From NCBI GenBank assembly GCA_035565335.1, contig DATMSO010000089.1, forward strand, positions 25,764 through 89,763: a stretch of DNA of 64,000 bases, read 5' to 3'. The notes beneath the pieces were generated by a model. That model had not been told where the DNA came from and searched no databases. It saw only the letters and a program-made list of their open reading frames with translations. Position 1 is the first letter of the stretch, and each line of letters starts with the position of its first letter. Both the position numbers and the translations under genes were made by a program. This stretch comes from Methylovorus sp035565335. Its GTDB lineage: Bacteria > Pseudomonadota > Gammaproteobacteria > Burkholderiales > Methylophilaceae. This document shows, in pieces, positions 33,352 through 42,096 of this stretch.

Positions 33352-34971
33352 TTGTTTAATCCATCGGTTTTCCGTCGCCTCACGATCATTCTTCTGATTG
33401 CCCTCGGCCTCTTCATTCTGCTGACGTTTGAACAATACGGCATCAGCAATGATGAAGAAGTCCAGCATATATACGGGCGCCTGCTGCTGGATTTCTACAC
33501 CTCCGGCTTTACCGATCAGGATGCATTCCACTACCGCAATCTCTATCTTTATGGCGGCTTCTTTGACCTGGTAGCGGCAGTGCTGGAAAAATTCGTGCCG
33601 ATCTGGATCTGGGATCTGCGGCATTTGCTGTCTGCCGCCTTTGGCTTATCGGGCATTATTGCCTCTTATAAAGCCGCCCGCCTGCTGGGTAATGAACGCA
33701 GCGGTTTTATTGTGGCCGTGCTGCTTGCCATCACCGGCGCCTGGACCGGCGCCATGTTTACCCATACTAAAGATGTCCCCTTTGCCACCTGCATGGTGTG
33801 GGCGCTGTATTACTCCATGCGACTCTCGCGCCAGTTGCCCCGCCCAAGCCTGGGTTTGTGCGTCAAGCTAGGCATTGCGGTGGGTTGTGCGCTGGGCTTG
33901 CGTATCGGTGGCGTGTTCTCGGTCTTTTATTTGCTGCTGGCGGTGTTGATTGGCGGCTGGATCGCCGGTCCCAGCTTCCGTGAAAAAGGACGCTACTGGC
34001 TTACGTCTGCCTGGCGCCTGGTACCGGCTGGCATCACGGCATTTGCCTTGATGGCGCTGTTCTGGCCCTGGGGGGTCATGTCGCCCGACCATCCGCTGCA
34101 AGCCGCCGAGGCGTTTTCCCACTTTGCCTTCAACATGCTGACCGTCATGGATGGCGAAGTCATGAAGATCGGCGAAGTGCCGCGCGAATATCTGCCGTCT
34201 TATCTGCTGGTGCGGCTGCCCGAAGTGTTTTTGCTCGGCCTGTTTACCATGTTCGTTATCGGCTTGATCCATATTCGTGAATGGCGTCCGCAATCCAGAC
34301 AGTTCCTGCCCTGGCTGCTGGTCACGGTGGCGGCACTCTTCCCGCTGCTGTTCATTCTCCTGGACAAGCCTGCATTGTATAACGGTGTGCGCCACTTCAC
34401 TTTCCTGATTCCGCCGCTGGCTATACTGTCAGGGTTGGGGCTCAGCATGGGCTGGGATCTGCTTGCGAAGGCGCCCCGACTGAAATGGCTTGGGGCCGGC
34501 GTGGTCGCCGCGCTCACCATCGCCACCACGGTGACCATGGTGCAGCTTCATCCGTATGAATACATTTATTACAACCGCCTAGCGGGCACGCTGCCGTATG
34601 CAGAAAGCCACTGGGAAGGCGATTACTGGTCCAGCAGCCTGCGCGAAGCGGCCGAGATTCTGGAAGACAAGCTGCCCGAACTGCAGGCCGTGGATAAGCA
34701 AGCCGGTGATGGCCTGAACCATGCCCCTTACAAGGTGGCCGTGTGCGCCGAATCAATACAGGGCGATGCGTATCTGGATCATCGCTTCCAGATCACCAGC
34801 GATTGGGTCAGCGCGGACTTTTTTATTTCCAGCACCAATATGAACTGCGATAAAGTATTGCAAGGGAAGATTATTGGCACGGTAGAGCGCATGGGCGCTG
34901 TACTGGCGGTGGTCAAGGACAGGCGCAACCTGCATCCGAAATACCGCTTCCCGCGCCCTGCCCCTCATTAA
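33352..34971 (+). CDS. GT-C family (ArnT/PMT-like) membrane glycosyltransferase
   Basis: 539 residues with about 10-12 membrane helices. The first periplasmic loop has the acidic pair expected of GT-C enzymes (QYGISNDEEVQHIYGRLLLDF), followed by THTKDVPFA. It would use a polyprenyl-phosphate-linked sugar in the periplasm. The C-terminal 150 residues are soluble and variable. Starts at TTG 33352, the only start giving the full first helix. Forms an apparent operon with the next two genes. Confidence 0.8.
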   Translation: MFNPSVFRRLTIILLIALGLFILLTFEQYGISNDEEVQHIYGRLLLDFYTSGFTDQDAFHYRNLYLYGGFFDLVAAVLEKFVPIWIWDLRHLLSAAFGLSGIIASYKAARLLGNERSGFIVAVLLAITGAWTGAMFTHTKDVPFATCMVWALYYSMRLSRQLPRPSLGLCVKLGIAVGCALGLRIGGVFSVFYLLLAVLIGGWIAGPSFREKGRYWLTSAWRLVPAGITAFALMALFWPWGVMSPDHPLQAAEAFSHFAFNMLTVMDGEVMKIGEVPREYLPSYLLVRLPEVFLLGLFTMFVIGLIHIREWRPQSRQFLPWLLVTVAALFPLLFILLDKPALYNGVRHFTFLIPPLAILSGLGLSMGWDLLAKAPRLKWLGAGVVAALTIATTVTMVQLHPYEYIYYNRLAGTLPYAESHWEGDYWSSSLREAAEILEDKLPELQAVDKQAGDGLNHAPYKVAVCAESIQGDAYLDHRFQITSDWVSADFFISSTNMNCDKVLQGKIIGTVERMGAVLAVVKDRRNLHPKYRFPRPAPH

Positions 34972-34994
34972 TACGGACTCATGAGTCGATCATT

Positions 34995-35993
34995 ATGGTA
35001 CTAGACCGCGCCTGCGCTAACCCCCACATTACGGTGATCGTACCGGCTTTCAATGAAGAAGCCGCTATCCACCTCACCCTGGAAAATATTGCCAATCATC
35101 TTAACCAGCTGAGCCCAAACTGGGACATCGTGGTGATCGACGATGGCAGCCGGGATCGCACCGCACAGATCGTGCGCAACATGCCACCATTCCTGAATAC
35201 CACGCTGGTGCGTTTTTCGCGCAATTTTGGCAAGGAGTACGCCATCAGCGCCGGTCTGGAGTACGCCAAGGGCGACATAGTCGTATGCATGGATGCCGAT
35301 GGTCAGCACTCGTCGGATCTCGTCACCGAGATGCTGGCACAGTGGCGCCTGGGGTATGACATGGTGTACGCCGTGCGCAATGATCGGGCCGTGGAGTCGC
35401 GCTTCAAGCGCTGGGGCTCGCGCTTGTTTTACCGCGCGATCAGCCTGGGCGGTCAGATTCATATCCCGCGCGATGCCGGTGACTTCCGACTGATGGATCG
35501 CAAGGTCGTGGACGCCTTGCGCGCCCTGCCCGAGCGTAATCGTTTCATGAAAGGCATGTATGCCTGGGTAGGCTACAAATCCATAGGCATTCCCTACACG
35601 CCACTACCGCGTCTGCATGGTGAAAGCGCCTTTTCGCGCTTGCGCCTGATGAGCCTGGCTTGGACCGGCATCACCAGCTTCTCGGTGATTCCATTGCGGC
35701 TCGCCAGTGCGGTAGGCGGCATCTTGGCATTGCTGGCGTTTGTGTACGGCATGACGGTGATCGTCGACAAACTGTTCCTGCATGAATCCATCCCTGGCTG
35801 GCCGACTACTATCGCCAGCATTATGTTTTTCTCCGGGGTACAACTGCTGTTCATCGGCATCCTTGGCGAGTATCTGGCCCGTATTTACGATGAAGTCAAA
35901 GGGCGCCCCCCTTACATCGTGGCGGAAGTCAGTAATCCGCAACCATCCTCGTCAGCATCCGTCGCCAGCGAGACGGCCAACGAGAGCGCATAA
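34995..35993 (+). CDS. Polyprenyl-phosphate glycosyltransferase (GT2, ArnC/GtrB-like)
   Basis: 332 residues. GT2 domain: ITVIVPAFNEEAAI, VVIDDGSRDRT, VCMDADGQHSSDL (DxD), and RDAGDFRLMDRKVVDAL, the DPM1/ArnC-type acceptor motif. Two C-terminal membrane helices (about 230-290). It should transfer a sugar from a nucleotide donor to undecaprenyl phosphate on the inner leaflet. It lies 23 bp after the GT-C gene and 3 bp before the deacetylase gene. Confidence 0.87.
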   Translation: MVLDRACANPHITVIVPAFNEEAAIHLTLENIANHLNQLSPNWDIVVIDDGSRDRTAQIVRNMPPFLNTTLVRFSRNFGKEYAISAGLEYAKGDIVVCMDADGQHSSDLVTEMLAQWRLGYDMVYAVRNDRAVESRFKRWGSRLFYRAISLGGQIHIPRDAGDFRLMDRKVVDALRALPERNRFMKGMYAWVGYKSIGIPYTPLPRLHGESAFSRLRLMSLAWTGITSFSVIPLRLASAVGGILALLAFVYGMTVIVDKLFLHESIPGWPTTIASIMFFSGVQLLFIGILGEYLARIYDEVKGRPPYIVAEVSNPQPSSSASVASETANESA

Positions 35994-35996
35994 GCA

Positions 35997-36818
35997 TTGG
36001 CGCATTCCCTGGTTATCAGCGCCGATGATTATGCCTACCATCAGGCGGTAGACGAGGGCATTCTGGCCCTGATCCGTCAGGGCAGGCTCACCGCCACCTC
36101 ATGCATGGTGATGAGCCCCCGCTGGCCCCAGGCCGCGCAGGCCTTGACCCGGGAAATTCGGGAAAAAGCCGATATTGGACTGCACCTCGATTTTACCGAG
36201 TTTGGCGAGCCCATCCGCCAGCCGCTTTCCAGCTTGATCATCCGCAGCTTTGTGCATGGCCTGTCAGCCAGCGCCATCCGCCAGAACATCACCCTGCAGC
36301 TGGATCGCTTCGAGGAAGCCCTTGGCACCCGCCCCGACTATATTGACGGCCATCAGCATGTGCATCAGCTGCCGCAAATCCGGCAGGCACTACTGGAGAT
36401 CATCCAGCAGCGCTATGGTCAACATGGGCCCTGGTTGCGCATTTCCAATCCGCCAGCAGCCGATGGTCTCAAAGGCAACATCATTCGCGCGCTGGGAGCC
36501 CACGCACTTCAGCGTCGCGCGCGCAGACAAGGCTTGCAGTGCAGCAACCGTCTGCTGGGGGTATATGATTTTAATGATCACAGCGTGCCTTATCTTGAGC
36601 GGCTGCGCATTTGCCTGCAACAAGCACAAGAAGCCAACGGCATGCCGGTGCTGATGTGTCACCCCGCCCTGCCGGATAGTGCAGCCCCCGCCAGCGATCC
36701 GATTGCCCAAGCCCGTGGCGCCGAGTTTAATGCTTTGACGAGCCCAGAATTTGAGACCTTACTAAACGAGCTTTCGGTTAAGCCAGTCCGCGGAACGGAA
36801 TTCCAGCGTCAGAGATAG
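35997..36818 (+). CDS. ChbG/HpnK (YdjC) family carbohydrate deacetylase
   Basis: 273 residues. YdjC/ChbG fold: LVISADDYAYHQAVDEGIL (catalytic Asp pair), DIGLHLDFTEFG, YIDGHQHVHQLP (metal His residues) and a late PVLMCHPAL. These enzymes remove N-acetyl groups from sugars; members such as NaxD act on lipid-linked amino sugars. TTG 35997 is the start by position; no stronger one exists. Third gene of the sugar-transfer set, followed by a terminator. Confidence 0.86.
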   Translation: MAHSLVISADDYAYHQAVDEGILALIRQGRLTATSCMVMSPRWPQAAQALTREIREKADIGLHLDFTEFGEPIRQPLSSLIIRSFVHGLSASAIRQNITLQLDRFEEALGTRPDYIDGHQHVHQLPQIRQALLEIIQQRYGQHGPWLRISNPPAADGLKGNIIRALGAHALQRRARRQGLQCSNRLLGVYDFNDHSVPYLERLRICLQQAQEANGMPVLMCHPALPDSAAPASDPIAQARGAEFNALTSPEFETLLNELSVKPVRGTEFQRQR

Positions 36819-36834
36819 TGTTGATTTTCTGCTG

Positions 36835-36873
36835 CCAATAAAAAAGCCCGGAGATACCGGGCTTTTTTATTGG
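36835..36873 (+). terminator. Bidirectional intrinsic terminator
   Basis: CCAATAAAAAAGCCCGG and CCGGGCTTTTTTATTGG form perfect 17-bp arms around AGATA. Serves the deacetylase gene (+) and the converging small secreted-protein gene (-). Confidence 0.93.
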
Positions 36874-36913
36874 TGCTGCTTGATTGCTTTGCCTCAACGA
36901 AGGCGCGGCAGGC

Positions 36914-37381
36914 TTATTTCTTCTTTTCCTTGGCTTTCGGTGCGGTTGTGGCGAGCGGCGCTTTCATCTCGCAATTCTCGCTACCGTATACCCCACCGTT
37001 GTCATCACCTTCGTAATACATGCGACGGAAAGTCCAGTGGCCCTGGGCGTTCTTTTTCACCAATGCCACGCCGGTGCTGTGATCCAGGTTTTTCTTTTCA
37101 GAAAAATTGAAGCTGATGGCAAGACGGTTGCCGTCGGCAGCGACTTGACCGCGATAGGTGACTGAATTCTCGGTTTCCACTTCGTAATGGTAGGCGCCAA
37201 AAGTGCCGGAGCTGCTGACATTGTTAAGGCGCAAGGTGGCAGTGACGGTGTAATCTCCTATTTGATCATTATTGCCTTTGCACTCATATACGCCGCTATA
37301 GTTCTTGCCGGAAAAAGGGATTTTTGCTTGCGCAACACTGGCGACGCCCAGTAATGCGATGGCCAAAATGATGTTTTTCAT
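36914..37381 (-). CDS. Small secreted protein of unknown function
   Basis: 155 residues. The signal peptide MKNIILAIALLGVASVAQA is clear, giving a mature protein starting KIPFSGKNYSGVYEC. It is beta-rich (YTVTATLRLNNVSS, YEVETENSVTYRGQ), has a Cys near each end (YECKGNN, SENCEMK) that could pair, and a lysine-rich tail (APKAKEKKK). I do not recognise the family. ATG 37381 is chosen over 37405 because it begins the signal peptide. Monocistronic. Confidence 0.7.
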   Translation of the reverse strand: MKNIILAIALLGVASVAQAKIPFSGKNYSGVYECKGNNDQIGDYTVTATLRLNNVSSSGTFGAYHYEVETENSVTYRGQVAADGNRLAISFNFSEKKNLDHSTGVALVKKNAQGHWTFRRMYYEGDDNGGVYGSENCEMKAPLATTAPKAKEKKK

Positions 37382-37577
37382 TGGGTTGTTTTCTCTACCA
37401 GTCATTTACAATTTTTAGCTATTGTACCGCGAAGCCATGTGACACTGCAGGTATTTGCAGGTTTCGTTTTGTCTTAAGCGGGCTCCTGCATTATCATTCG
37501 TGAGGATTTGCACGCCCTGCGTCAGTCCCTCATTATTAGATTTCATCAAGAGTCAAACACCTACCGCTCGGGAACCT

Positions 37578-39224
37578 ATGCCAAACGTCAGCACTCCACG
37601 ATTGTGGATATACAGTATATTCAATTTAAGCCTGCTCATTCTACTCGGCGCGTGGCTATGGACGCAAAACAAGCCGGTTAACCTGACAGAGGCGACGCTT
37701 CCGGAGAGCGGCAAGCTGCAATGCGTGTCTTATGCCCCGTATTACGGCAAAGACCAGACGCCTTTCATCAAAGGTACCGTGATCAGCCGGCAGCAGATTG
37801 ACCGCGATCTGGAATTACTGGCGAAGCGCTCGGAATGTGTGCGCATCTATTCCGTGAGCCAGGGGCTGGATTATGTGCCTGAAGCGGCTGCCCGCCTGGG
37901 ACTTAAAGTACTGATGGGCGCCTGGATCGGCGCCGACAAGATCGAAAATGACCGCGAAGTCGGCCTGGCGATCAAGCTTGCCAATGAATATCCGCAAGCC
38001 GTTCGCGCCATGGTGATCGGCAATGAGGTGCTGCTGCGCAAGGAACAGACCGCCGAGCAGCTGAAGGCGTATTTTGATCAGGTGAAAGCGGCAACGCATG
38101 TGCCGATTACCTATGCGGATGTGTGGGAGTTCTGGTTAAAGCATAAAGAGCTGGAAAGCTCGGTCGATTTTGTCACCGTACATGTATTACCGTATTGGGA
38201 GGATGACCCGCAACCGATTGAACGTGCCATCAGCCACGCTACCGGGGTGATGCAGCGCCTGCAGGCGAGCTTCACCAAACCGCTGCTGATCGGCGAAACC
38301 GGCTGGCCTTCCGTTGGCCGCCAACGCAATGGCTCGGTACCCAGCCTGCTTAACCAGGCCGAGTATATCCGCGCATTTGTGAGCACGGCTCAACATAATG
38401 GCTGGCAATATAATGTGATCGAAGCCATGGATCAGCCATGGAAGCGTGAACTGGAAGGCGCGGTTGGCGGCTACTGGGGACTTTACACAACGGATCTGGA
38501 GCCCAAGTTCCCCTTCAACGGCCCGGTCAGCGAACGTCATGACCAGCCTGCCGAACTCGCCATCTGGCTGGCGGCCGGTGTGGTCATATGGATTCTGTTT
38601 ACCTTGCTGGCTGACGAACGCCGCCTGCCTGCGCTGATTGGTTCCGGCCTGCTGGGAGCACTGGCTGGTTTGTGCGCCAAGCTGCAATGGCAATACCTGA
38701 TTGAAGCTTGCCGCAACACACTGGAGTGGAGCCTGCTGGGCGGTGTCACCATCGCCGGCATATTGCTGCTCATCGCGATTCCGACCCAGTTCAAACGGCA
38801 GTCGGATAGTGGCAACAAACTGATCAAGCTCTGCATGTGGCTGATCGCCATCGGGATGTTTATTTGCTGCATGCTCAGTCTGCCGACTTTGCAGATCGTG
38901 AATATTTTCGGGCTGACCGATCCATTTGCCACACGCTGGCTGTTTGAGATCGACGGGCGGTATCGTGACTTCCCGCTGCCCTTGTATGCGCTGCCTGTCA
39001 TCCAGCTGGCGATAGGGCTCACGCTCTTGAATATCAGCCGCAGCAATACATGGCGGCCTTACAAGGTGCTGAATATTCTGGCATTGGCCGCCATGGTGGC
39101 GTGCATTGCCTTTGAAACAGAAAACCGTCAGGCCATCGCCTGGTTACTGCTGGTGCTGGCAACTGCTTATGCCACCTGGCCGCGAACTACCCTTTTACAT
39201 AAACTGAAAACGCTGAACGCCTAA
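37578..39224 (+). CDS. GH17-domain membrane protein (NdvC-like, beta-1,3-glucan)
   Basis: 548 residues. One N-terminal helix, then a GH17 beta-1,3-glucanase/transglucosidase domain (about 45-320) with acid/base Glu in MVIGNEVLLR and nucleophile Glu in LLIGETGWPSVGR. The C-terminal 200 residues carry about seven membrane helices. Resembles the NdvC-type partner of cyclic beta-glucan synthases: likely trims, branches or cyclises the glucan. ATG 37578 is preferred; the frame is open from 37455. Stop and next start overlap (TAATG). Confidence 0.83.
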   Translation: MPNVSTPRLWIYSIFNLSLLILLGAWLWTQNKPVNLTEATLPESGKLQCVSYAPYYGKDQTPFIKGTVISRQQIDRDLELLAKRSECVRIYSVSQGLDYVPEAAARLGLKVLMGAWIGADKIENDREVGLAIKLANEYPQAVRAMVIGNEVLLRKEQTAEQLKAYFDQVKAATHVPITYADVWEFWLKHKELESSVDFVTVHVLPYWEDDPQPIERAISHATGVMQRLQASFTKPLLIGETGWPSVGRQRNGSVPSLLNQAEYIRAFVSTAQHNGWQYNVIEAMDQPWKRELEGAVGGYWGLYTTDLEPKFPFNGPVSERHDQPAELAIWLAAGVVIWILFTLLADERRLPALIGSGLLGALAGLCAKLQWQYLIEACRNTLEWSLLGGVTIAGILLLIAIPTQFKRQSDSGNKLIKLCMWLIAIGMFICCMLSLPTLQIVNIFGLTDPFATRWLFEIDGRYRDFPLPLYALPVIQLAIGLTLLNISRSNTWRPYKVLNILALAAMVACIAFETENRQAIAWLLLVLATAYATWPRTTLLHKLKTLNA

Positions 39225-41827
39225 TGACTATTGCCAAACGTTTCGTCACCCCGCTGCTGTTTGCAGCGGCTATCGCCGCCGCGCACTTTGGATTATGGGC
39301 TGCCACCAACGGCACGCTGGAACTGATAGACGCGCCTCCTCTGGTTCGCGGATTTGCTTACAGTGGCTACCAGCTGGACCAGAGCCCGCTGGATAAAAAA
39401 TACCCCAGCAGCGCCGAGTTGATGCGCGATCTGAAGATGCTGCACAACTACACCAATCGCATCCGCACCTATGGCTCGCTGGAGCTGGCGGAAATCCCCG
39501 CCCTGGCATCGCGCCTGGGGATGAAAGTCACAGCGGGTGCCTGGCTGCAAGGCAATGACGGCGATAATCGCCGTGAAATCGCCGCGCTGGAAACCCAAGT
39601 CGCGACCTATCCGCAAATCGAACGTGTGATCATCGGTAACGAGGCGCTGCTGCGCGCAGATCTAACGGTCGATCAAATGATAGGCTACCTGGATGAAGTG
39701 CGTGAAAACGTCAATGTCCCGGTATCCACCGCCGAACCCTGGCACGTTTGGTTAAAGAATCCCGAGCTGGTGCGCCATGTCGATTTCATTACCGTGCACC
39801 TGCTGCCCTACCACGAAGGCGTGCCTGCCGACAAAGCGGTGGAATATGCATTCCAGCGCTATCAGGAGCTGATGGAGAAATACCCGCGCAAGAAGATTGT
39901 GATCGGGGAAATCGGCTGGCCTAGCGAAGGCCCTGCCATTGGTGCCGCCGTGGCCTCCAAGGTCAATCAGGCGCAGTTTGTGCGTGAATTTCTGGCAAAA
40001 ACCGCCTATCAGAATTACGACTACTACCTGATGGAAGCCATCGACCAGCCCTGGAAGGTAAAAGTCGAAGGTTGGGCCGGTGCCTATTGGGGCATGTTTG
40101 ATGGCAAGCGCCAGATGAAGTACTCGCTGCAAGGCGCGGTGCCGACGGACACACGCTGGCTGATCAAAGCCAGCTGGGCAACTTTCCTGGGCTTTCTGCC
40201 TATTCTGTTTATTGCCTACCGCTTCCGTCATTGGGGCCTGGGTGGTCGCCTGTCAATGGCGATCTTGCTGCAAGCCTGTATCACCACGCTGGTCATCGCC
40301 TACAACCTGCCTAGCGATTATTACTATAGCCTGCGCGACTTTATCGTGCTGATCGGCCTGATTGTCGGCATGGCGCTCACCTCTGCCGTGCTGATGATTT
40401 ACGGCGTGGAGTTCAGTGAAGTCATGTTCAAGGGCGGCTGGCTGCGTGCGTTCAAGCGGGCCAAACCGGTGCCGGCCGATCAGGAAAAATTCGTTTCCGT
40501 GCATCTGGCCTGCTACAACGAGCCGCCGGAGATGGTGATCGCCACCATTGAAAGCCTGGTCAAGCTGGATTACACGCAGTTTGAAGTCATCGTAGTCGAC
40601 AACAACACCAAGGACGAAAGCAAGTGGAAACCGGTGGAAGCCTATATGGCCAACCTGCCGGACAACTTCAAGTTCTTCCACCTGCCGCAGTGGCCGGGCT
40701 TCAAGGCTGGCGCCCTGAATTTTGCCTTGCAACAGACTGACCCGCGCACCGAAGTGATCGGGGTGGTGGATGCCGACTATGTGGTCACGCCCGACTGGCT
40801 GGGTGCCCTGGTGCCGCATTTCAGCGAAGATAAGGTAGCTGTGGTACAGGCTCCACAAGCGCACCGCGAATGGGAAAACAATTTCTTCCGTCGCATGAGC
40901 AACTGGGAGTTCGAAGGCTTCTTCCGCATCGGCATGCACCATCGCCACGAGCGCAATGCGCTGATCCAGCACGGCACCATGACATTGGTACGCCATCAGG
41001 CGCTGGTGGATGTCGGTGGCTGGTCCGAATGGTGCATTTGCGAGGATACCGAGCTTGGCCTGCGCCTGCTGGAAGAGCAATATGAGCTGCGTTATATCGA
41101 CGAAACCTTTGGTCGTGGCCTGACGCCATCCGATTTCAACGCACTGAAGTCGCAGCGTTTCCGCTGGGCTTTTGGCGCGATGCAGATTTTGAAACGTCAC
41201 ATGCCAAAATTGCTGGGCTCCTCTACCCTGAACTTTGGTCAGCGCTACCACTTCCTGACCGGCTGGTTTGGCTGGCTGGGCGATGCCTTACAACTGGTAT
41301 TCACGTTAAGCTCCATTGGCTGGACCATGGCGATGCTGGCTTTCCCTAAGTCATTCAGCCTGCCGGTACCCATCATGCTGACACCTATCCTGTGCTTCCT
41401 GGTGGTCAAGGGTGCGTTGGGGCCGGTGCTGTATCGCAAGACCATGAAAGAATGCAAGTGGATGGACATTTTTGGCGCTTCACTCGCCAGCCTGGGTCTG
41501 TCGCATGCCATTGCCCGCGGCATTATCGCGGGGCTGGTGCAAAAGCGTGGCGTGTTCAAGACCACCGCCAAAGGCAAAGGTACCGGCAAACGCAGCTTGA
41601 TCACGCCTATCCGTGAGGAAATTCTGTTGTTGCTGGCGCTGATTGTCGCCGCGGCTGCCATGATTTACTCGCGCGGCATCGAGAATGCAGATGCGCAGTT
41701 GTGGGTGACCATGCTGGCCCTGCAATCGCTTCCTTACCTTAGTACGGTGGCCTGCCAGATTCTGGCGCAAATGCCCGATAGTAAAGATAAATCGCTTCCG
41801 CCCGCGGAAGCCCTGCCGGCAAAGTAA
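39224..41827 (+). CDS. GH17-GT2 fusion, beta-1,3-glucan synthase (NdvB-like)
   Basis: 867 residues. The N-terminal GH17 domain (about 40-300) keeps both catalytic glutamates (IIGNEALLR, IGEIGWPSEG). A processive GT2 domain follows (about 420-700): VDNNTKDES, VVDADYVV (DxD), CEDTELGLRL (TED) and QRFRWAFG (QxxRW), with membrane helices on both sides. The same GH17-GT2 layout occurs in Pseudomonas NdvB and Bradyrhizobium cyclic beta-(1,3)(1,6)-glucan synthesis. Expected role: making periplasmic cyclic or linear beta-glucans for osmoprotection. Confidence 0.87.
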   Translation: MTIAKRFVTPLLFAAAIAAAHFGLWAATNGTLELIDAPPLVRGFAYSGYQLDQSPLDKKYPSSAELMRDLKMLHNYTNRIRTYGSLELAEIPALASRLGMKVTAGAWLQGNDGDNRREIAALETQVATYPQIERVIIGNEALLRADLTVDQMIGYLDEVRENVNVPVSTAEPWHVWLKNPELVRHVDFITVHLLPYHEGVPADKAVEYAFQRYQELMEKYPRKKIVIGEIGWPSEGPAIGAAVASKVNQAQFVREFLAKTAYQNYDYYLMEAIDQPWKVKVEGWAGAYWGMFDGKRQMKYSLQGAVPTDTRWLIKASWATFLGFLPILFIAYRFRHWGLGGRLSMAILLQACITTLVIAYNLPSDYYYSLRDFIVLIGLIVGMALTSAVLMIYGVEFSEVMFKGGWLRAFKRAKPVPADQEKFVSVHLACYNEPPEMVIATIESLVKLDYTQFEVIVVDNNTKDESKWKPVEAYMANLPDNFKFFHLPQWPGFKAGALNFALQQTDPRTEVIGVVDADYVVTPDWLGALVPHFSEDKVAVVQAPQAHREWENNFFRRMSNWEFEGFFRIGMHHRHERNALIQHGTMTLVRHQALVDVGGWSEWCICEDTELGLRLLEEQYELRYIDETFGRGLTPSDFNALKSQRFRWAFGAMQILKRHMPKLLGSSTLNFGQRYHFLTGWFGWLGDALQLVFTLSSIGWTMAMLAFPKSFSLPVPIMLTPILCFLVVKGALGPVLYRKTMKECKWMDIFGASLASLGLSHAIARGIIAGLVQKRGVFKTTAKGKGTGKRSLITPIREEILLLLALIVAAAAMIYSRGIENADAQLWVTMLALQSLPYLSTVACQILAQMPDSKDKSLPPAEALPAK

Positions 41828-41835
41828 TCACACTC

Positions 41836-41857
41836 AAGGCCCTTCGGGGCCTTTTTT
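41836..41857 (+). terminator. Intrinsic terminator after the glucan synthase
   Basis: GGCCC-TTCG-GGGCC stem with the stable TTCG tetraloop, followed by six T, nine bases after the stop codon. Confidence 0.93.
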
Positions 41858-41993
41858 CATGCTCGATCATTTCGATCACTCAATATTCGCCTACGTGCGC
41901 GTAAGAATCTGCTTATACCAAAGCTCAAAAACCCCTAAGGCAATTTAAGCCGTGTTCTGACAGGCGCGATGCCACCCTGCCCCTAGAATGGTC

Positions 41994-42030
41994 CTCATTG
42001 CAAATCCGGCATTCAAGGGTTTGCAATGAG
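41994..42030 (+). promoter_or_regulatory. Inverted repeat upstream of the 42097 gene
   Basis: Perfect 11-bp arms CTCATTGCAAA / TTTGCAATGAG with a 15-nt spacer, about 67 bp before the start codon. Could be a protein-binding site or a leader stem-loop. Confidence 0.55.
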
Positions 42031-42037
42031 GTACGTG

Positions 42038-42054
42038 TCAGCATGCCATGCTGA
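42038..42054 (+). promoter_or_regulatory. 17-bp palindrome upstream of the 42097 gene
   Basis: TCAGCATG-C-CATGCTGA, perfect with a one-base centre; too tight for an RNA hairpin, so more like a dimeric operator. It lies between the inverted repeat at 41994-42030 and the ribosome-binding site. Confidence 0.55.
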
Positions 42055-42096
42055 TCGTGCCCTTCAAAATCAACAATATTCAGCTGGAGGAATACC

